NCBI RefSeq assembly: GCF_008254045.1 | Contig: NZ_CP042425.1 | Span: 62,001-126,000 of the forward strand | Origin: Limnoglobus roseus | GTDB taxonomy: Bacteria > Planctomycetota > Planctomycetia > Gemmatales > Gemmataceae | Reading direction: 5' to 3' | DNA: 64,000 nucleotides | Shown: positions 35,046-44,362 of the stretch, piece by piece | Layout of the letters: the number at the start of each line of letters is the position of its first letter | Numbering within the stretch: position 1 is the stretch's first letter | The notes under the pieces: model-generated | What the model was told of the DNA's origin: nothing | Seen by the model: only the letters and a program-made list of their open reading frames with translations | The model's database searches: none | Made by a program: the position numbers and the translations under genes

Positions 35046-35243
35046 GAGCAGTCTCCGTGAGAAAGGTTTCGCGGGAATCATCCGACGGCATTGTGGTAGG
35101 CTTTCCGGCCCGAAAAGCAACCACGGCCAGCCGTCCGACGGCGAAAGTTCCCCTTCTAAACGGTCCGCCGCCAAACGGCGTGCGAAATGCACTCGTCGAA
35201 TCGTTGCCCCATCTGTGTCCCGGCCGCCCCAAGGGTTCTCACC

Positions 35244-37388
35244 ATGTCGCGATCTCGACTTTCGGTTCTCGCGCTAGAAGACCGGACCACGCCGGCGACC
35301 CTGGCGGACGGGTTCGCCCTGTCCGTCGTAACCAGCGGCCTCACGAATCCGACGTCGCTGGTGGAAGTCCCCGACGGGCGGTTGCTCGTCACCGAGCAGG
35401 GTGGGGCGTTGCGAGTCGTGGCCGCCGACGGCACGCTCATCGCCACTCCGGCCCTGCAACTGAGCGTCGATTCCAGCGGCGAACGCGGCCTCCTCGGCGT
35501 CGCCCTCGACCCGGCGTTCACCACGAACAACTTCGTCTACCTCTACCACACCGTCCCCGCCGCCGGTTCGACCCCGGTCCACAACGAAATCAGCCGGTAC
35601 ACGCTCAGTGGCAACACGATCGACCCGGCCACCGAACGGGTGCTGTACGACCTCGACCCGCTCTCGACGGCCACCAACCACAACGGCGGGGCGTTGCACT
35701 TCGGCACCGACGGCAAGCTCTACGCCGCCGCCGGTGAGAACGCCAACCCCGCGAACTCGCAATCGCTCACGACCGACCTGGGCAAAATTCTCCGCCTGAA
35801 CCCGGACGGCTCGATCCCGGCCGACAACCCGACGGTGTTCGCCGACCTGAGCGGCACGACGGCCGGGAAGTACCGTTCCGTCTACGCCGTCGGCTTCCGC
35901 AACCCGTTCACCTTCGGCGTAAACTCGCAGACGGGGCAAATCTTCGTCAACGACGTGGGCCAGAGCAGCTTCGAGGAAGTGGACGTGCTGGCCGCCGGTG
36001 CCAACTACGGGTGGAACGCGACCGAGGGCGACTTCACGCAGTCGTCCTTCCCGAACTTCACGCGGCCCATCGTCAGCTACCCGCACACGGCGTCCGGCAC
36101 CGACGGCGGGTTCGCCATCATCGGCGGGGCGTTCTACACGCCGGCGACTTCGACCTTCCCGGCGGCTTACGCGGGCGATTATTTCTACGGCGACCTGGTG
36201 AACGGGTGGATCCGCAGCTACGACGTCGCAACCGGCACGGCGACGCTGCTCGCCAGCGACATCACCGGCCTAAATCTGGTGGACCTGGACGTGTCCGGGG
36301 ACGGCAGCCTACTGGTGCTGGACCGCGGCAACGGCGGGCAGGTGCTGAAGATTCAGGCGACCGTGCCGCCCACGTTGCCGCCGACGGTGCCTCCCACGTT
36401 GCCGATGCCCGTGCAGCCAATTACGCTCGGCAGCGGCACGTCGCCGGTGGTGCGGACCATCAACGCAGCGACCGGGGCAGAAGTCCGCCGCATCGACCTG
36501 AGCGCCGCCGGGCTGACGCCACCGTTCACAGGCGAAACGCGCGTGGCCAGCGGCGACGTGACCGGCGACGGCATCGCGGACATTATCGTCGGCTCCGGCC
36601 CCGGTGGATTGCCGCGGGTGGTGATCTTCGACGGCGGCACGGGGGTCTTGATTTCCTCGGCCACGGTCTTCGAATCGACGTTCACCGGCGGCGTGTTCGT
36701 GGCGGCCGGCGACCTCGACGGCGACGGCAAGGCCGAGGTGATCGTCTCGCCCGATCAGGGCGGCGGGCCGCGGGTGCGGGTCTTTCGGGACGGCGACGCG
36801 AGTGTCGTCCTCGCCGACTTCTTCGGCATCGACGACGTGAACTTCCGCGGCGGTGCCCGCGTGACGGCAGGCGACCTGACCGGCGACGGGCGGGCCGACC
36901 TCGTCGTGGCGGCCGGCTTCCAGGGCGGGCCGCGGGTGGCCGGCTTTGAAGGGGCATCGGTGGCCGCGGGGAGTCCGGTGAAGATGTTCAACGACTTCTT
37001 CGCCTTCGAATCGACGCTCCGCAACGGCGTGTTCGTCGCGCTTGGCGATGTGAACGCCGACGGCAAGGCGGACCTCATCGCCGGCGGCGGGCCGGGCGGC
37101 GGACCGCGGGTGCTTGTCCTTTCCGGGGCGGCCTTGACTGGCAACGTGCAAACGCCATTGGCGAACTTCTTCGCCGGGGACGTGAACAGTCGCAACGGCG
37201 TGCGGGTGAGTGTGACCGACGTGGACGGCGACGCGAACGACGACCTGGTCGTCGGCACAGCGGGCGGCGTGACGGGGCAGGTGCTCGTCTACCAGGGGAA
37301 CGGGCTAACCGCGACGGGCACGCCGACGGCGTTCAAGACGTACACCGCGTTCGACGACACCTTCACCGGCGGCGTGTTCGTAGGGTGA
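35244..37388 (+). CDS. Exported glucose/sorbosone-dehydrogenase-like propeller with FG-GAP repeats
   Basis: I start it at ATG 35244 ([20 protein letters not shown]). The 'ALEDRTTPA' leader is typical of many exported Gemmata-type proteins. Residues 25-375 form a PQQ-dependent sugar dehydrogenase-like propeller ([49 protein letters not shown]). A Pro/Thr linker leads to five FG-GAP/VCBS-like repeats with calcium-type loops ([78 protein letters not shown]). Extracellular sugar oxidation or glycan binding is possible; catalytic function is unproven. Confidence 0.8.
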   Translation: MSRSRLSVLALEDRTTPATLADGFALSVVTSGLTNPTSLVEVPDGRLLVTEQGGALRVVAADGTLIATPALQLSVDSSGERGLLGVALDPAFTTNNFVYLYHTVPAAGSTPVHNEISRYTLSGNTIDPATERVLYDLDPLSTATNHNGGALHFGTDGKLYAAAGENANPANSQSLTTDLGKILRLNPDGSIPADNPTVFADLSGTTAGKYRSVYAVGFRNPFTFGVNSQTGQIFVNDVGQSSFEEVDVLAAGANYGWNATEGDFTQSSFPNFTRPIVSYPHTASGTDGGFAIIGGAFYTPATSTFPAAYAGDYFYGDLVNGWIRSYDVATGTATLLASDITGLNLVDLDVSGDGSLLVLDRGNGGQVLKIQATVPPTLPPTVPPTLPMPVQPITLGSGTSPVVRTINAATGAEVRRIDLSAAGLTPPFTGETRVASGDVTGDGIADIIVGSGPGGLPRVVIFDGGTGVLISSATVFESTFTGGVFVAAGDLDGDGKAEVIVSPDQGGGPRVRVFRDGDASVVLADFFGIDDVNFRGGARVTAGDLTGDGRADLVVAAGFQGGPRVAGFEGASVAAGSPVKMFNDFFAFESTLRNGVFVALGDVNADGKADLIAGGGPGGGPRVLVLSGAALTGNVQTPLANFFAGDVNSRNGVRVSVTDVDGDANDDLVVGTAGGVTGQVLVYQGNGLTATGTPTAFKTYTAFDDTFTGGVFVG

Positions 37389-37394
37389 CGGCTT

Positions 37395-37463
37395 GGAACC
37401 CAGAGCGGAAGCGACGGGGTGGGGCACACGGTCCCACACCCCGTCGCTTCCGCTCTGGGTTCC
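37395..37463. repeat. Dispersed palindromic repeat, copy 2 (27-bp arms)
   Basis: Left arm 37395-37421 and right arm 37437-37463 are perfectly complementary. The left arm is identical to that of the copy at 12736-12763. It starts 6 bases after the stop of the FG-GAP protein gene and ends 15 bases before the stop of the convergent gene at 37479, so it sits exactly where a bidirectional terminator would be useful. Confidence 0.85.
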
Positions 37464-37478
37464 CCCAAAAAATCTACC

Positions 37479-38651
37479 TCACGCCGCCCGGCGTTCGTCT
37501 CTCGCCAGCCACTTTTGCATGCTCGGCAGCGTCTTCGACCAGTCGTTGCTGTGCCGCGAGCGGCCGAAGGCGTCGTAGAGCAGGTCGAGCGTTTCGATCA
37601 GCGCCCGCAATTGGTCGGCCCGCGTTTCCAACTTCGCCCGCTCGGCCGTGATGTCTTCCGGCATGTTCGGGAACTTCGCCGCGCCCACCGCCAGCGTCTC
37701 GGCGTGCAGCGTGAACTCGTACTGCTCGCCGTGCCGGACGATCGTCAGGCCGACCTTGCGGGGGAGCTTGCCACTCTGAGCCGCCCGCTTCACTTCGGGC
37801 AACCGCGTCGGACCTTCGTGCGAGATCGTCTCGTAGCCGGTCATGCCGCGGGGGCACTCCAGCGTCAGCGTGCGGGCGAGCATCACCGTCACGTCGGAGT
37901 TGTCCGCCAACTGGATCGTGTCGCCCTCGAGTTCGGTGTAGTACCAGAGCCAGAGGAGGAACTCGTTGCCGAGGAAGTCGCGGCTGGCTTCGTCGGCGAT
38001 CCACGCCACGTCCGGGCCGGAAATGTCCGGCAAGAACGCCGACGGGGCGGCGTCCTCGACGTTCCGCGTCCGCTGGTAGAGTTCCGCGAGGTAGTACGCC
38101 CGACTGCCGGCCGTGGTGGCTTCGAGGTTACCGCCGAACGTCTGCTGGAAGAGCATGGCGAACCGCTCGATGTTCGTCAGCGACGTGGCCCCGAACAGCA
38201 CCTCGTTGGACCGCCCGTCCCACAGCACCGGGATGCACTTCCGCTTGCGATACCGGCCGTCCTTCGCTTCGTTCTCCAACCGGTCGCGGGCCGACTCCTT
38301 CGCCTCGCGCTTCTGTCGGGCGCTCGGAATGCCGCTCGGGTTGTTGGCGGCCAGCGCCCGAAGTTCGGTGGCGTAATACGCCTTCATCAAGTCCGACGGC
38401 AGCTTGTCCGTGTCGATGCGCAGGTCGAAGTGTAGGGTGTCGTTGATGATGTTCTTGGCGAGGTCGAAGTCGGTGTCGAGAATGTGATCGCCCGCCGCCC
38501 AACCGCTCTCGATGCCGTCGGCGGAGGCCAGCCGCGACTGCCCAGCCGCGCGGCTTTTCAGGCGTTCGAGGTGTTCCTCGTCGAAGTTGTGAACGCGCGG
38601 GCCGTTGACCTTAAAGCGCAAGAACGTGGCCCGACCGCTGAAAAAGCCCAT
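37479..38651 (-). CDS. Conserved protein of unknown function, possibly RdgC-like
   Basis: The 390-residue product starts MGFFSGRATFLRFKVNG and has no signal peptide or membrane segment. Recognisable conserved stretches are ASADGIESGWAAGDHILD, FDLAKNIINDTLHFDLRID, NNPSGIPSARQKREAKE and RKCIPVLWDGRSNEVLFG. The layout, with an early 'GW..GDH' segment and a Lys/Arg-rich helix before a ruler-like strand, recalls recombination-associated RdgC proteins, but the match by eye is weak. I do not assign a function. It is preceded by a small gene on the same strand and a hairpin. Confidence 0.65.
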   Translation of the reverse strand: MGFFSGRATFLRFKVNGPRVHNFDEEHLERLKSRAAGQSRLASADGIESGWAAGDHILDTDFDLAKNIINDTLHFDLRIDTDKLPSDLMKAYYATELRALAANNPSGIPSARQKREAKESARDRLENEAKDGRYRKRKCIPVLWDGRSNEVLFGATSLTNIERFAMLFQQTFGGNLEATTAGSRAYYLAELYQRTRNVEDAAPSAFLPDISGPDVAWIADEASRDFLGNEFLLWLWYYTELEGDTIQLADNSDVTVMLARTLTLECPRGMTGYETISHEGPTRLPEVKRAAQSGKLPRKVGLTIVRHGEQYEFTLHAETLAVGAAKFPNMPEDITAERAKLETRADQLRALIETLDLLYDAFGRSRHSNDWSKTLPSMQKWLARDERRAA

Positions 38652-38685
38652 GACGCCTCCGTGCGCCGAAAGTCCGCAAAAGCCG

Positions 38686-38720
38686 CGAGGCGAGCCACCC
38701 GCATCGGATGGCTCGCCTCG
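38686..38720 (-). terminator. Hairpin after the small ORF
   Basis: Perfect 12-base arms (38686-38697 and 38709-38720) around an 11-base loop lie 30 bases beyond the stop of the small gene at 38751-38927. A short A-run at 38677-38681 gives Ts on the minus strand. A terminator for the small gene is likely. Confidence 0.6.
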
Positions 38721-38750
38721 TTTAGTATCGGCTTGGGAACGTTCGCGGGT

Positions 38751-38927
38751 TTAGCCAGCCAGCGCAGGCGACCGCTTTTCCTTGTCTTTCCGGGTCATTT
38801 CTTCGAGGACAATCGGGTGCCACGACTTGTCCCGGCGCTCGGCAGGCACGTAGTTTTCGCGGGCCCAGCGGCGCATCTTAAGTTCTTCGATGAAATCGAC
38901 GTCCGGGGATAAACCACTGCTCATCAT
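38751..38927 (-). CDS. Small hypothetical protein
   Basis: A 58-residue product starting MMSSGLSPDVDFIEELKMRR and rich in charged residues (RRWARENYVPAERRDKSWHP). It has no signal peptide. The longer open frame to 39113 has a non-protein-like N-terminus, and no good ribosome site distinguishes the two adjacent ATG codons. A following hairpin supports a real transcript. The function is unknown. Confidence 0.5.
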   Translation of the reverse strand: MMSSGLSPDVDFIEELKMRRWARENYVPAERRDKSWHPIVLEEMTRKDKEKRSPALAG

Positions 38928-39116
38928 GGCTGAAGTCCATGAAATGACTGGAGAGTAGCCGACCCATTCGGCTGCGGACAGTCTAGGAATCGTCAGATCG
39001 CTGGCAACGGCCGACAACCGAATTTTTCTCAAAATCAAGAGTGCTTCCGCCGGCAGAGTTTGCGCAGCCTCCCGTGGCGTGTGTAGATTGACGAGCAATG
39101 CCGGAACGAACACCCA

Positions 39117-41861
39117 TCAACTCCGCAAAAACCGCCCCGCGACGAGGATCAGGACGCCGCCGACGAGGGTGCTAAGCATCCACGCCTTGAGTGGTTCCAC
39201 GTCCGGCACGCCGAGGGTCGGCCCGAGGACGCCAATAACAACGCCGGGGACGGCCACAAGGCTCGGCTTCCAGCCGTAGTAGAGGATGCCCGAGAGCATC
39301 AACAAGAATCCGCAGATCGGCGTGCCGTAGTGACTGACGCCCTTAGCCACGGCGTCCGGCAACACGGCCAACTTCAGCGGCTTCATCACCGCCATCGTCT
39401 TCGTCGCCGACTTCGCGGCGTCGCCGGCGGCGGTCACGTCGCCCTTCTCGACGGCCTGCTCGACCGTGGCGGCCAACCCCTTCAGCGCGTCGCGGTTCTG
39501 GCTCAGCCACAACAGGCCGATCGCGAAGACGGCCGCCCCGAGGGCGAACCGCAGCCGTCGGCCGGCCCAGTCGTTGAGGAGGTTTTGCACCGCCATGCTG
39601 CGACGTTTCACCCCCGCGAGGTTGTACCCTTCCGGCGGCTTCTTCGCCTTCGCGGCTTTCACCATCGCCCGCAGGTCGGCCTTCTTCCCCGCCCGCTGGG
39701 CGGCCTTCGCCTCGACAGCTTCGCCCACGAGCGCATCCGCCATCGCGTCCGCCTGCTCCCGCGCCTCGCCCGCCCCAACGCCCTTCGCCTCTAGGGCTTT
39801 CGCTTCCACTTTCGCCAGGTGTTTGCGTTCCTTCGCCTCCTGCCGCGAGCGCATCCGGGCGTCGAGGCCGGCGATCAGCGGTTCCCGCCACGCGGCGAAC
39901 TTGCGGGCGGTCTCGGCCACGGCCCCTTTGCGGTACTCGCGGGCGGCCAGCTTCGCTTCGTAGCCGAACAGCGATTCGTAGAGCTCCTCCCAGTCGTCGC
40001 CGGCGTATTTGCACACGAACTGCCGCACGTTCTCCTCGTCGAGTCCCTGGAGCCGCATCGATTTGAACAGCACTTTCGCGTCGTTCACGGGCACCTCGCG
40101 GGCAGAATCTTGAGCACGGTCGGTGAGGAACCAGAGGACGAACGCGAGGCCGACGCCGAGGGCCGCCCCGCCGAGGAAGTGCCAGAGGATGCCGAACACC
40201 CAGAGTGCGAGCAGCACGAGGATCGCGCCGCCGGCCCACGTCAGCCAGTCGGCGATCCGCGAGCCGAAGACCAGTTGCCGGACCTTTGCGAAGAACGGCG
40301 ACGGCGAATTCACCCCGGCGACCACGAAGTACGCGACCGGCGTGGCGAGCAGCAGCCCGAGGAACCCGCCAGCCCACGGGAACGCGCCGGCCAGGCCGCA
40401 CGCCACGACGCCGAGGAGGCACGTGGCCACGAGGCCGAGCGCCGCCACCTTCTTCAGCCCCCGCTTCGAGGCGGCGTTGAACCGCTGGGCGGCCGTCTCC
40501 AGTTGCTTCGCGTGTTCCTCCTTCGGGGTGAACGGACCGACCGCCTTCACGCCGAGGTAGCCTTCGAGGGCCGCGATCACCTCGTCCATCGTCTGGTAGC
40601 GGTCGTCGGGCCGCTTCGCCAGCATCTTCACCAGGATGCCCGACAGCGCCTTCGGCACACGCTTCACGATCACGTCCGGCGGCACGACCGGGTCGGTCTG
40701 GTGGCGGGTGATGACCTCGAGGGCGGTCTTGCCGTCGAACGGCGGCTTGCCGGTGAGCATCACGTAGAGCGAACAGCCGAGTGAATAAATGTCGGCCCGA
40801 TGGTCGACGCCGGCCGAGTTCATCGCCTGTTCCGGCGGCATGTACATGGGCGTGCCCATCACGCTCCCGGCCCGCGTCAGGCGGCCGTCGCCCTCGTCGT
40901 CGTCTTCGACCGCCGTCTTCGATTGCGGCACGTCGGGCGTCGGCAGCTTCACGAGACCGAGGTCGGCGACCTTGACGATGCCCTCGGTGTTGAGCATCAG
41001 GTTGTCCGGCTTGATGTCGCGGTGAACCATCCCTTGGGCGTGGCCGAACCGCAGGCCGCGGGCCGCTTGCAGCGTGTACCCGACGGCCGCCTCGGGGTCG
41101 AGTTTGCCCTTCTCCTTCACGAGATCCATGAGCGACTGACCGGGGACGAACTCCATGCTGAAGAAGTGCGTGCCGTGGTCCTCGCCGATGTCGTAGATCT
41201 GGATGACGTTGTGGTGCGTCATTTGCGCCGCGGCGTAGGCCTCCCGGGTGAACCGGGCCACGAACTTCGCGTCGTTCGAGAGCTTCGGGTGCATGATCTT
41301 GAGCGCGACCTTGCGGCCGAGCGAAACCTGCCGGCCGAGCAGCACGGCCCCCATGCCGCCCTGGCCGAGAACCTTCACCACCTCGTAGCCGCCGAGCCGG
41401 TCGGGGATGGCGTCCGACGCGATGGGCTTCCGCTTCGGCGGCGGGGCCTCGCTCGCCTCGAAGTTCTGCGTGCCCTCAGCCGGTTCGCCGTGGGTGCCAC
41501 TCTCGACACCGGAGGGGGCGAACACGCCGGTGCCGTTAGCCGCTGGTTCGGGGGCGGTGAAGTCACCCGTCGCGTCGGGGCTTGGCCAAGCCGCCACGGA
41601 CGCCGAGTAGGCATTGGTGGTGTCCGAGGCGGGCGGTTCGACGTCCGTAAACGCGCCGGTCGAGTTCGGGTCGGCGTGCGGTTGCGGGGCGGGCTTCGGC
41701 GGGCCGGCGGGCAGAAGTTTCGTGACGATCGTGCCGTCCGGCGAACTCGGGACGACGAGCACGAACGCGATGCCGCACTTCGGACACTTGGGCTTGAACT
41801 GGCCGGGCTTCAGTCCCTTGACGTTGAGGGGACTGCGGCACTGAGGACAGGACACGGACAT
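39117..41861 (-). CDS. Membrane Ser/Thr protein kinase with zinc-ribbon N-terminus
   Basis: The 914-residue product starts MSVSCPQCRSPLNVKG at ATG 41861; CPQC and CPKC form a zinc ribbon (1-33). A low-complexity acidic linker follows to about 150. The kinase domain (159-440) has GQGGMGAVLLG, the ATP-binding Lys188, HRDIKPDNLM with Asp282, and DLG in place of DFG. Four or more membrane helices follow (about 520-620), then a helical cytoplasmic part rich in Lys/Ala (ARMRSRQEAKERKHLAK) and two or more further helices at the C-terminus. Signal input is unknown. Such kinases are highly expanded in planctomycetes. It is divergent from the antitoxin gene. Confidence 0.9.
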   Translation of the reverse strand: MSVSCPQCRSPLNVKGLKPGQFKPKCPKCGIAFVLVVPSSPDGTIVTKLLPAGPPKPAPQPHADPNSTGAFTDVEPPASDTTNAYSASVAAWPSPDATGDFTAPEPAANGTGVFAPSGVESGTHGEPAEGTQNFEASEAPPPKRKPIASDAIPDRLGGYEVVKVLGQGGMGAVLLGRQVSLGRKVALKIMHPKLSNDAKFVARFTREAYAAAQMTHHNVIQIYDIGEDHGTHFFSMEFVPGQSLMDLVKEKGKLDPEAAVGYTLQAARGLRFGHAQGMVHRDIKPDNLMLNTEGIVKVADLGLVKLPTPDVPQSKTAVEDDDEGDGRLTRAGSVMGTPMYMPPEQAMNSAGVDHRADIYSLGCSLYVMLTGKPPFDGKTALEVITRHQTDPVVPPDVIVKRVPKALSGILVKMLAKRPDDRYQTMDEVIAALEGYLGVKAVGPFTPKEEHAKQLETAAQRFNAASKRGLKKVAALGLVATCLLGVVACGLAGAFPWAGGFLGLLLATPVAYFVVAGVNSPSPFFAKVRQLVFGSRIADWLTWAGGAILVLLALWVFGILWHFLGGAALGVGLAFVLWFLTDRAQDSAREVPVNDAKVLFKSMRLQGLDEENVRQFVCKYAGDDWEELYESLFGYEAKLAAREYRKGAVAETARKFAAWREPLIAGLDARMRSRQEAKERKHLAKVEAKALEAKGVGAGEAREQADAMADALVGEAVEAKAAQRAGKKADLRAMVKAAKAKKPPEGYNLAGVKRRSMAVQNLLNDWAGRRLRFALGAAVFAIGLLWLSQNRDALKGLAATVEQAVEKGDVTAAGDAAKSATKTMAVMKPLKLAVLPDAVAKGVSHYGTPICGFLLMLSGILYYGWKPSLVAVPGVVIGVLGPTLGVPDVEPLKAWMLSTLVGGVLILVAGRFLRS

Positions 41862-42137
41862 GGAAAGGGCCTCGTGTGGCCGCCGCGACCGCGTTCGATC
41901 CGGGAAAAGGGATAGATGATGATGGAGTGCGAGGAACGGCCGGGGCGGAGCCGTCAGCGATTGTACCGCCGGCCCTGGCGAACGCGAGCAAGATTCTGAA
42001 ACGCCGGGGTGAGTGTGAAGAAACGATGTCGGCGGTGGGGCTTCCTCGCACCCACGGCGGCCGGGAATGTCAAACTTCGGCGTTCCGCCGCCGGGCCGGG
42101 CTGCGGTAGAATGACGCCGACTCCCGGAGACGAAGCG

Positions 42138-42428
42138 ATGACGATTACACTGCCGGACGACGTGCGTATCGAGGCCGAGGCGAAGGCGAGGGAACTCGGC
42201 TTCGCGACGGTGGAGGAGTACGTAATCGATCTGGTGCGCAGCGATGAACCGGGCCTGGACGTGCCCCCGAGCGGCGGCTACCAGCCGAAGAACCGGGCCG
42301 CCCTCGAACGCCTCCTCGACGAAGGCATGGCGAGCGGCGAGCCGATCGTCGTGGACGAAGCCTTCTGGGAGGAGCGGCGGCGTGTCTTGGCGGAACGGCT
42401 CGCGCAAAAGAACGGCCGCAAGTCATGA
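42138..42428 (+). CDS. Antitoxin of a ParE/RelE-type toxin-antitoxin pair
   Basis: The 96-residue product starts MTITLPDDVRIEAEAKAREL, a ribbon-helix-helix-like N-terminus, followed by FATVEEYVIDLVRSDE. The C-terminal half (NRAALERLLDEGMASGEP) resembles the toxin-binding part of ParD-type antitoxins. GGAGA precedes ATG 42138 at spacing 10. Its stop overlaps the start of the toxin gene by four bases (ATGA). Antitoxins of this class usually repress their own promoter, which would lie in the 276-bp gap shared with the kinase gene. Confidence 0.78.
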   Translation: MTITLPDDVRIEAEAKARELGFATVEEYVIDLVRSDEPGLDVPPSGGYQPKNRAALERLLDEGMASGEPIVVDEAFWEERRRVLAERLAQKNGRKS

Positions 42429-42734
42429 GCATGGTTATCACGCCACGGGCGCAAGTGGACATCGACACGGCGTCGGAAGAGATCGGCCTGGACATCAGCG
42501 AGCGCGTCGCCCAACTCTTTCAAACACGCCTCGACGAGACGTTCCGACGCCATGGAGCGGCTGCCGTACTCGATCGCCCCGGTCGATCCGCCGTACCCGA
42601 AGTATCCCGAACTGCGACTCGCCCCGGTCAAGCGGTTCGAGGCCCGGCTCGTCTGTTACGTGCCAACCGCCGACGGGATTCGCATCCTTCGCGTCCTCCA
42701 TTCCTCCAGCGACCTCGACGCCGTCTTCGGGTAG
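42425..42734 (+). pseudogene. ParE/RelE-type toxin, disrupted by a +1 frameshift
   Basis: The toxin starts at ATG 42425 (MSMVITPRAQVDIDTASEEI) and reads to about 42550 (LDETFRR). The remainder of a RelE/ParE fold (MERLPYSIAPVDPPYPKYPE, then RFEARLVCYVPTADGIRIL and VLHSSSDLDAVFG) is in the next frame from 42552. Removing one C of the CC pair at 42550-42551 gives FRRMERLPYS and an uninterrupted protein of about 102 aa. As read, translation continues out of frame to 42739. Loss of toxin function with an intact antitoxin is a stable end state; a sequencing error is the alternative. Confidence 0.75.
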
Positions 42735-42833
42735 CCTGAATCCGGGCCCGAACCTGCTATACTCACCCCTAGCCCGCGATTCACTCCTCTCTCGCGGCCG
42801 GACTATTCCCACCTCCGCACCCCGAGAGGCATC

Positions 42834-44246
42834 GTGACCCCACGCGAAGTACTGGCGTTCCTCCGCGAACGTGACGTCAAGGCGGTCGACCTGCGGTTCA
42901 TGGACTTCCCCGGCCTCTGGAAGCACTTCACCATCCCGGCCGAACAGCTCGACGAGAAATCCTTCGAGGACGGCATCGGGTTCGACGGGGCCAGCATCCG
43001 CGGCTGGCAGGCCATCAACGAGTCGGACATGATCGTCGTGCCGCAACCCGACACGAAGTTCATCGACCCGTTCCGGCAAGACACCACCCTCGTGATGATC
43101 TGCAACATCCAGGACCCGCTCACGAAGGAAGATTACAGCCGCGACCCGCGGAACGTGGCCCGCAAGGCCGTCAACTACATGAAGCAGACGGGCATCGCCG
43201 ACACGGCGCACTTCGGCCCGTCGCTCGACTTCTTCATCTTCGACGACGTGAAGTTTGATCAGAACAGCCACAGTGCCTTCTACTTTGTGGACAGTGTGGA
43301 AGGCGCGTGGAACAGCGGCCGGGACGAGAAGCCGAACCTCGGCAGCAAGATCCCGTACCGCCAGGGCTACTTCCCGTGCCCGCCCGGGGACCAGACGCAC
43401 GACCTGCGGTCCGAGATGATGCGGGTGATGATGGACAGCGGGCTGACCGTCGAGAGCCACCACCACGAGAAGGCCAGCGGCGGCCAGTGCGCCATCGACG
43501 TTCGCTACGGCGAGTTGGTGCAGACGGCCGACAACGTGCTGAAGCACAAGTACATCGTCCGCAACGTCGCCCGCCGGCACGGCAAGACGGCGACGTTCAT
43601 GCCGAAGCCGCTGTTCGACGAGTTCGGGTGCGGGATGCACGTCCACCTGTCGCTCGCGAAGGGCGGCAAGAACCTGTTCGCCGGCAGTTCGTACTCCGGC
43701 CTGTCCGACACGGCCATGTTCGCCATCGGCGGCCTGCTCAAGCACGCCGCGGCCCTGGCCGCGTTCACGAACCCGACGACGAACAGCTACAAGCGGCTCG
43801 TGCCCGGCTTCGAAGCCCCGTCCGCCCTCGCGTACAGCCAGCGGAACCGCTCGGCCGCCATCCGCATTCCGGTCTACTCGTCGCGGCCGGACTCGAAGCG
43901 AATCGAGTACCGGATGCCCGACGGGGCGGCCAACCCGTACCTGGCGTTCTCGGCCATCCTGATGGCCATGCTCGACGGCGTCCGCAACAAGACGAACCCC
44001 GGTCAACCGCTCGACAAGGACATCTACGACCTGGCCCCCGAGCAACTCCGCGACGTGCCGAAGCCGCCGGGGAGTTTGGCCGAGGCCCTGCGGGCGCTCG
44101 AAAAGGATCACGAGTTCCTGATGCACTCCGACGTGTTCACCGAAGACGTGATCGACACCTGGATCGCGTTCAAGCGGCGGGAGGAAGTGGACGCCATCCG
44201 CCTCCGCCCGCACCCCTACGAGTTCGCGCTGTACTTCGATAGTTAA
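42834..44246 (+). CDS. glnA: Glutamine synthetase type I
   Basis: The 470-residue product makes glutamine from glutamate and ammonia with ATP. The start is GTG 42834 with GAGAGG upstream. Motifs include IGFDGASIRGWQAINESDM, HHEKASGGQCAIDVRYGEL, KPLFDEFGCGMHVHLSL (where NGSGMH is the commoner form), NPTTNSYKRLVPGFEAPSA and RIEYRMPDGAANPYLAFSA. The adenylylation-site region LDKDIYDLAPEQ keeps the Tyr, pointing to the GS-I-beta type under GlnE control. No regulatory partners are adjacent. Confidence 0.95.
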   Translation: MTPREVLAFLRERDVKAVDLRFMDFPGLWKHFTIPAEQLDEKSFEDGIGFDGASIRGWQAINESDMIVVPQPDTKFIDPFRQDTTLVMICNIQDPLTKEDYSRDPRNVARKAVNYMKQTGIADTAHFGPSLDFFIFDDVKFDQNSHSAFYFVDSVEGAWNSGRDEKPNLGSKIPYRQGYFPCPPGDQTHDLRSEMMRVMMDSGLTVESHHHEKASGGQCAIDVRYGELVQTADNVLKHKYIVRNVARRHGKTATFMPKPLFDEFGCGMHVHLSLAKGGKNLFAGSSYSGLSDTAMFAIGGLLKHAAALAAFTNPTTNSYKRLVPGFEAPSALAYSQRNRSAAIRIPVYSSRPDSKRIEYRMPDGAANPYLAFSAILMAMLDGVRNKTNPGQPLDKDIYDLAPEQLRDVPKPPGSLAEALRALEKDHEFLMHSDVFTEDVIDTWIAFKRREEVDAIRLRPHPYEFALYFDS

Positions 44247-44250
44247 GTTG

Positions 44251-44340
44251 GGCCACAGATTCACGCGGAGAAGACAGATCAGAAGAAGATCCGAAGAAAT
44301 GGTTTTGTTCTGATCTGTCTTCTCCGTGTGAACCTGTGCC
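44251..44340. repeat. Near-perfect inverted repeat, MITE-like
   Basis: Arms of about 33 bases (44251-44284 and 44308-44340) are complementary with few mismatches and enclose about 23 bases. The element lies between the glnA stop and the PHP gene start. It has the size and form of a small non-autonomous element or intergenic palindrome and may end glnA transcription. A comparable but unrelated element is at 59076-59201. Confidence 0.65.
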
Positions 44341-44362
44341 CGCTTCCTTCCCGGGCGTTCCC

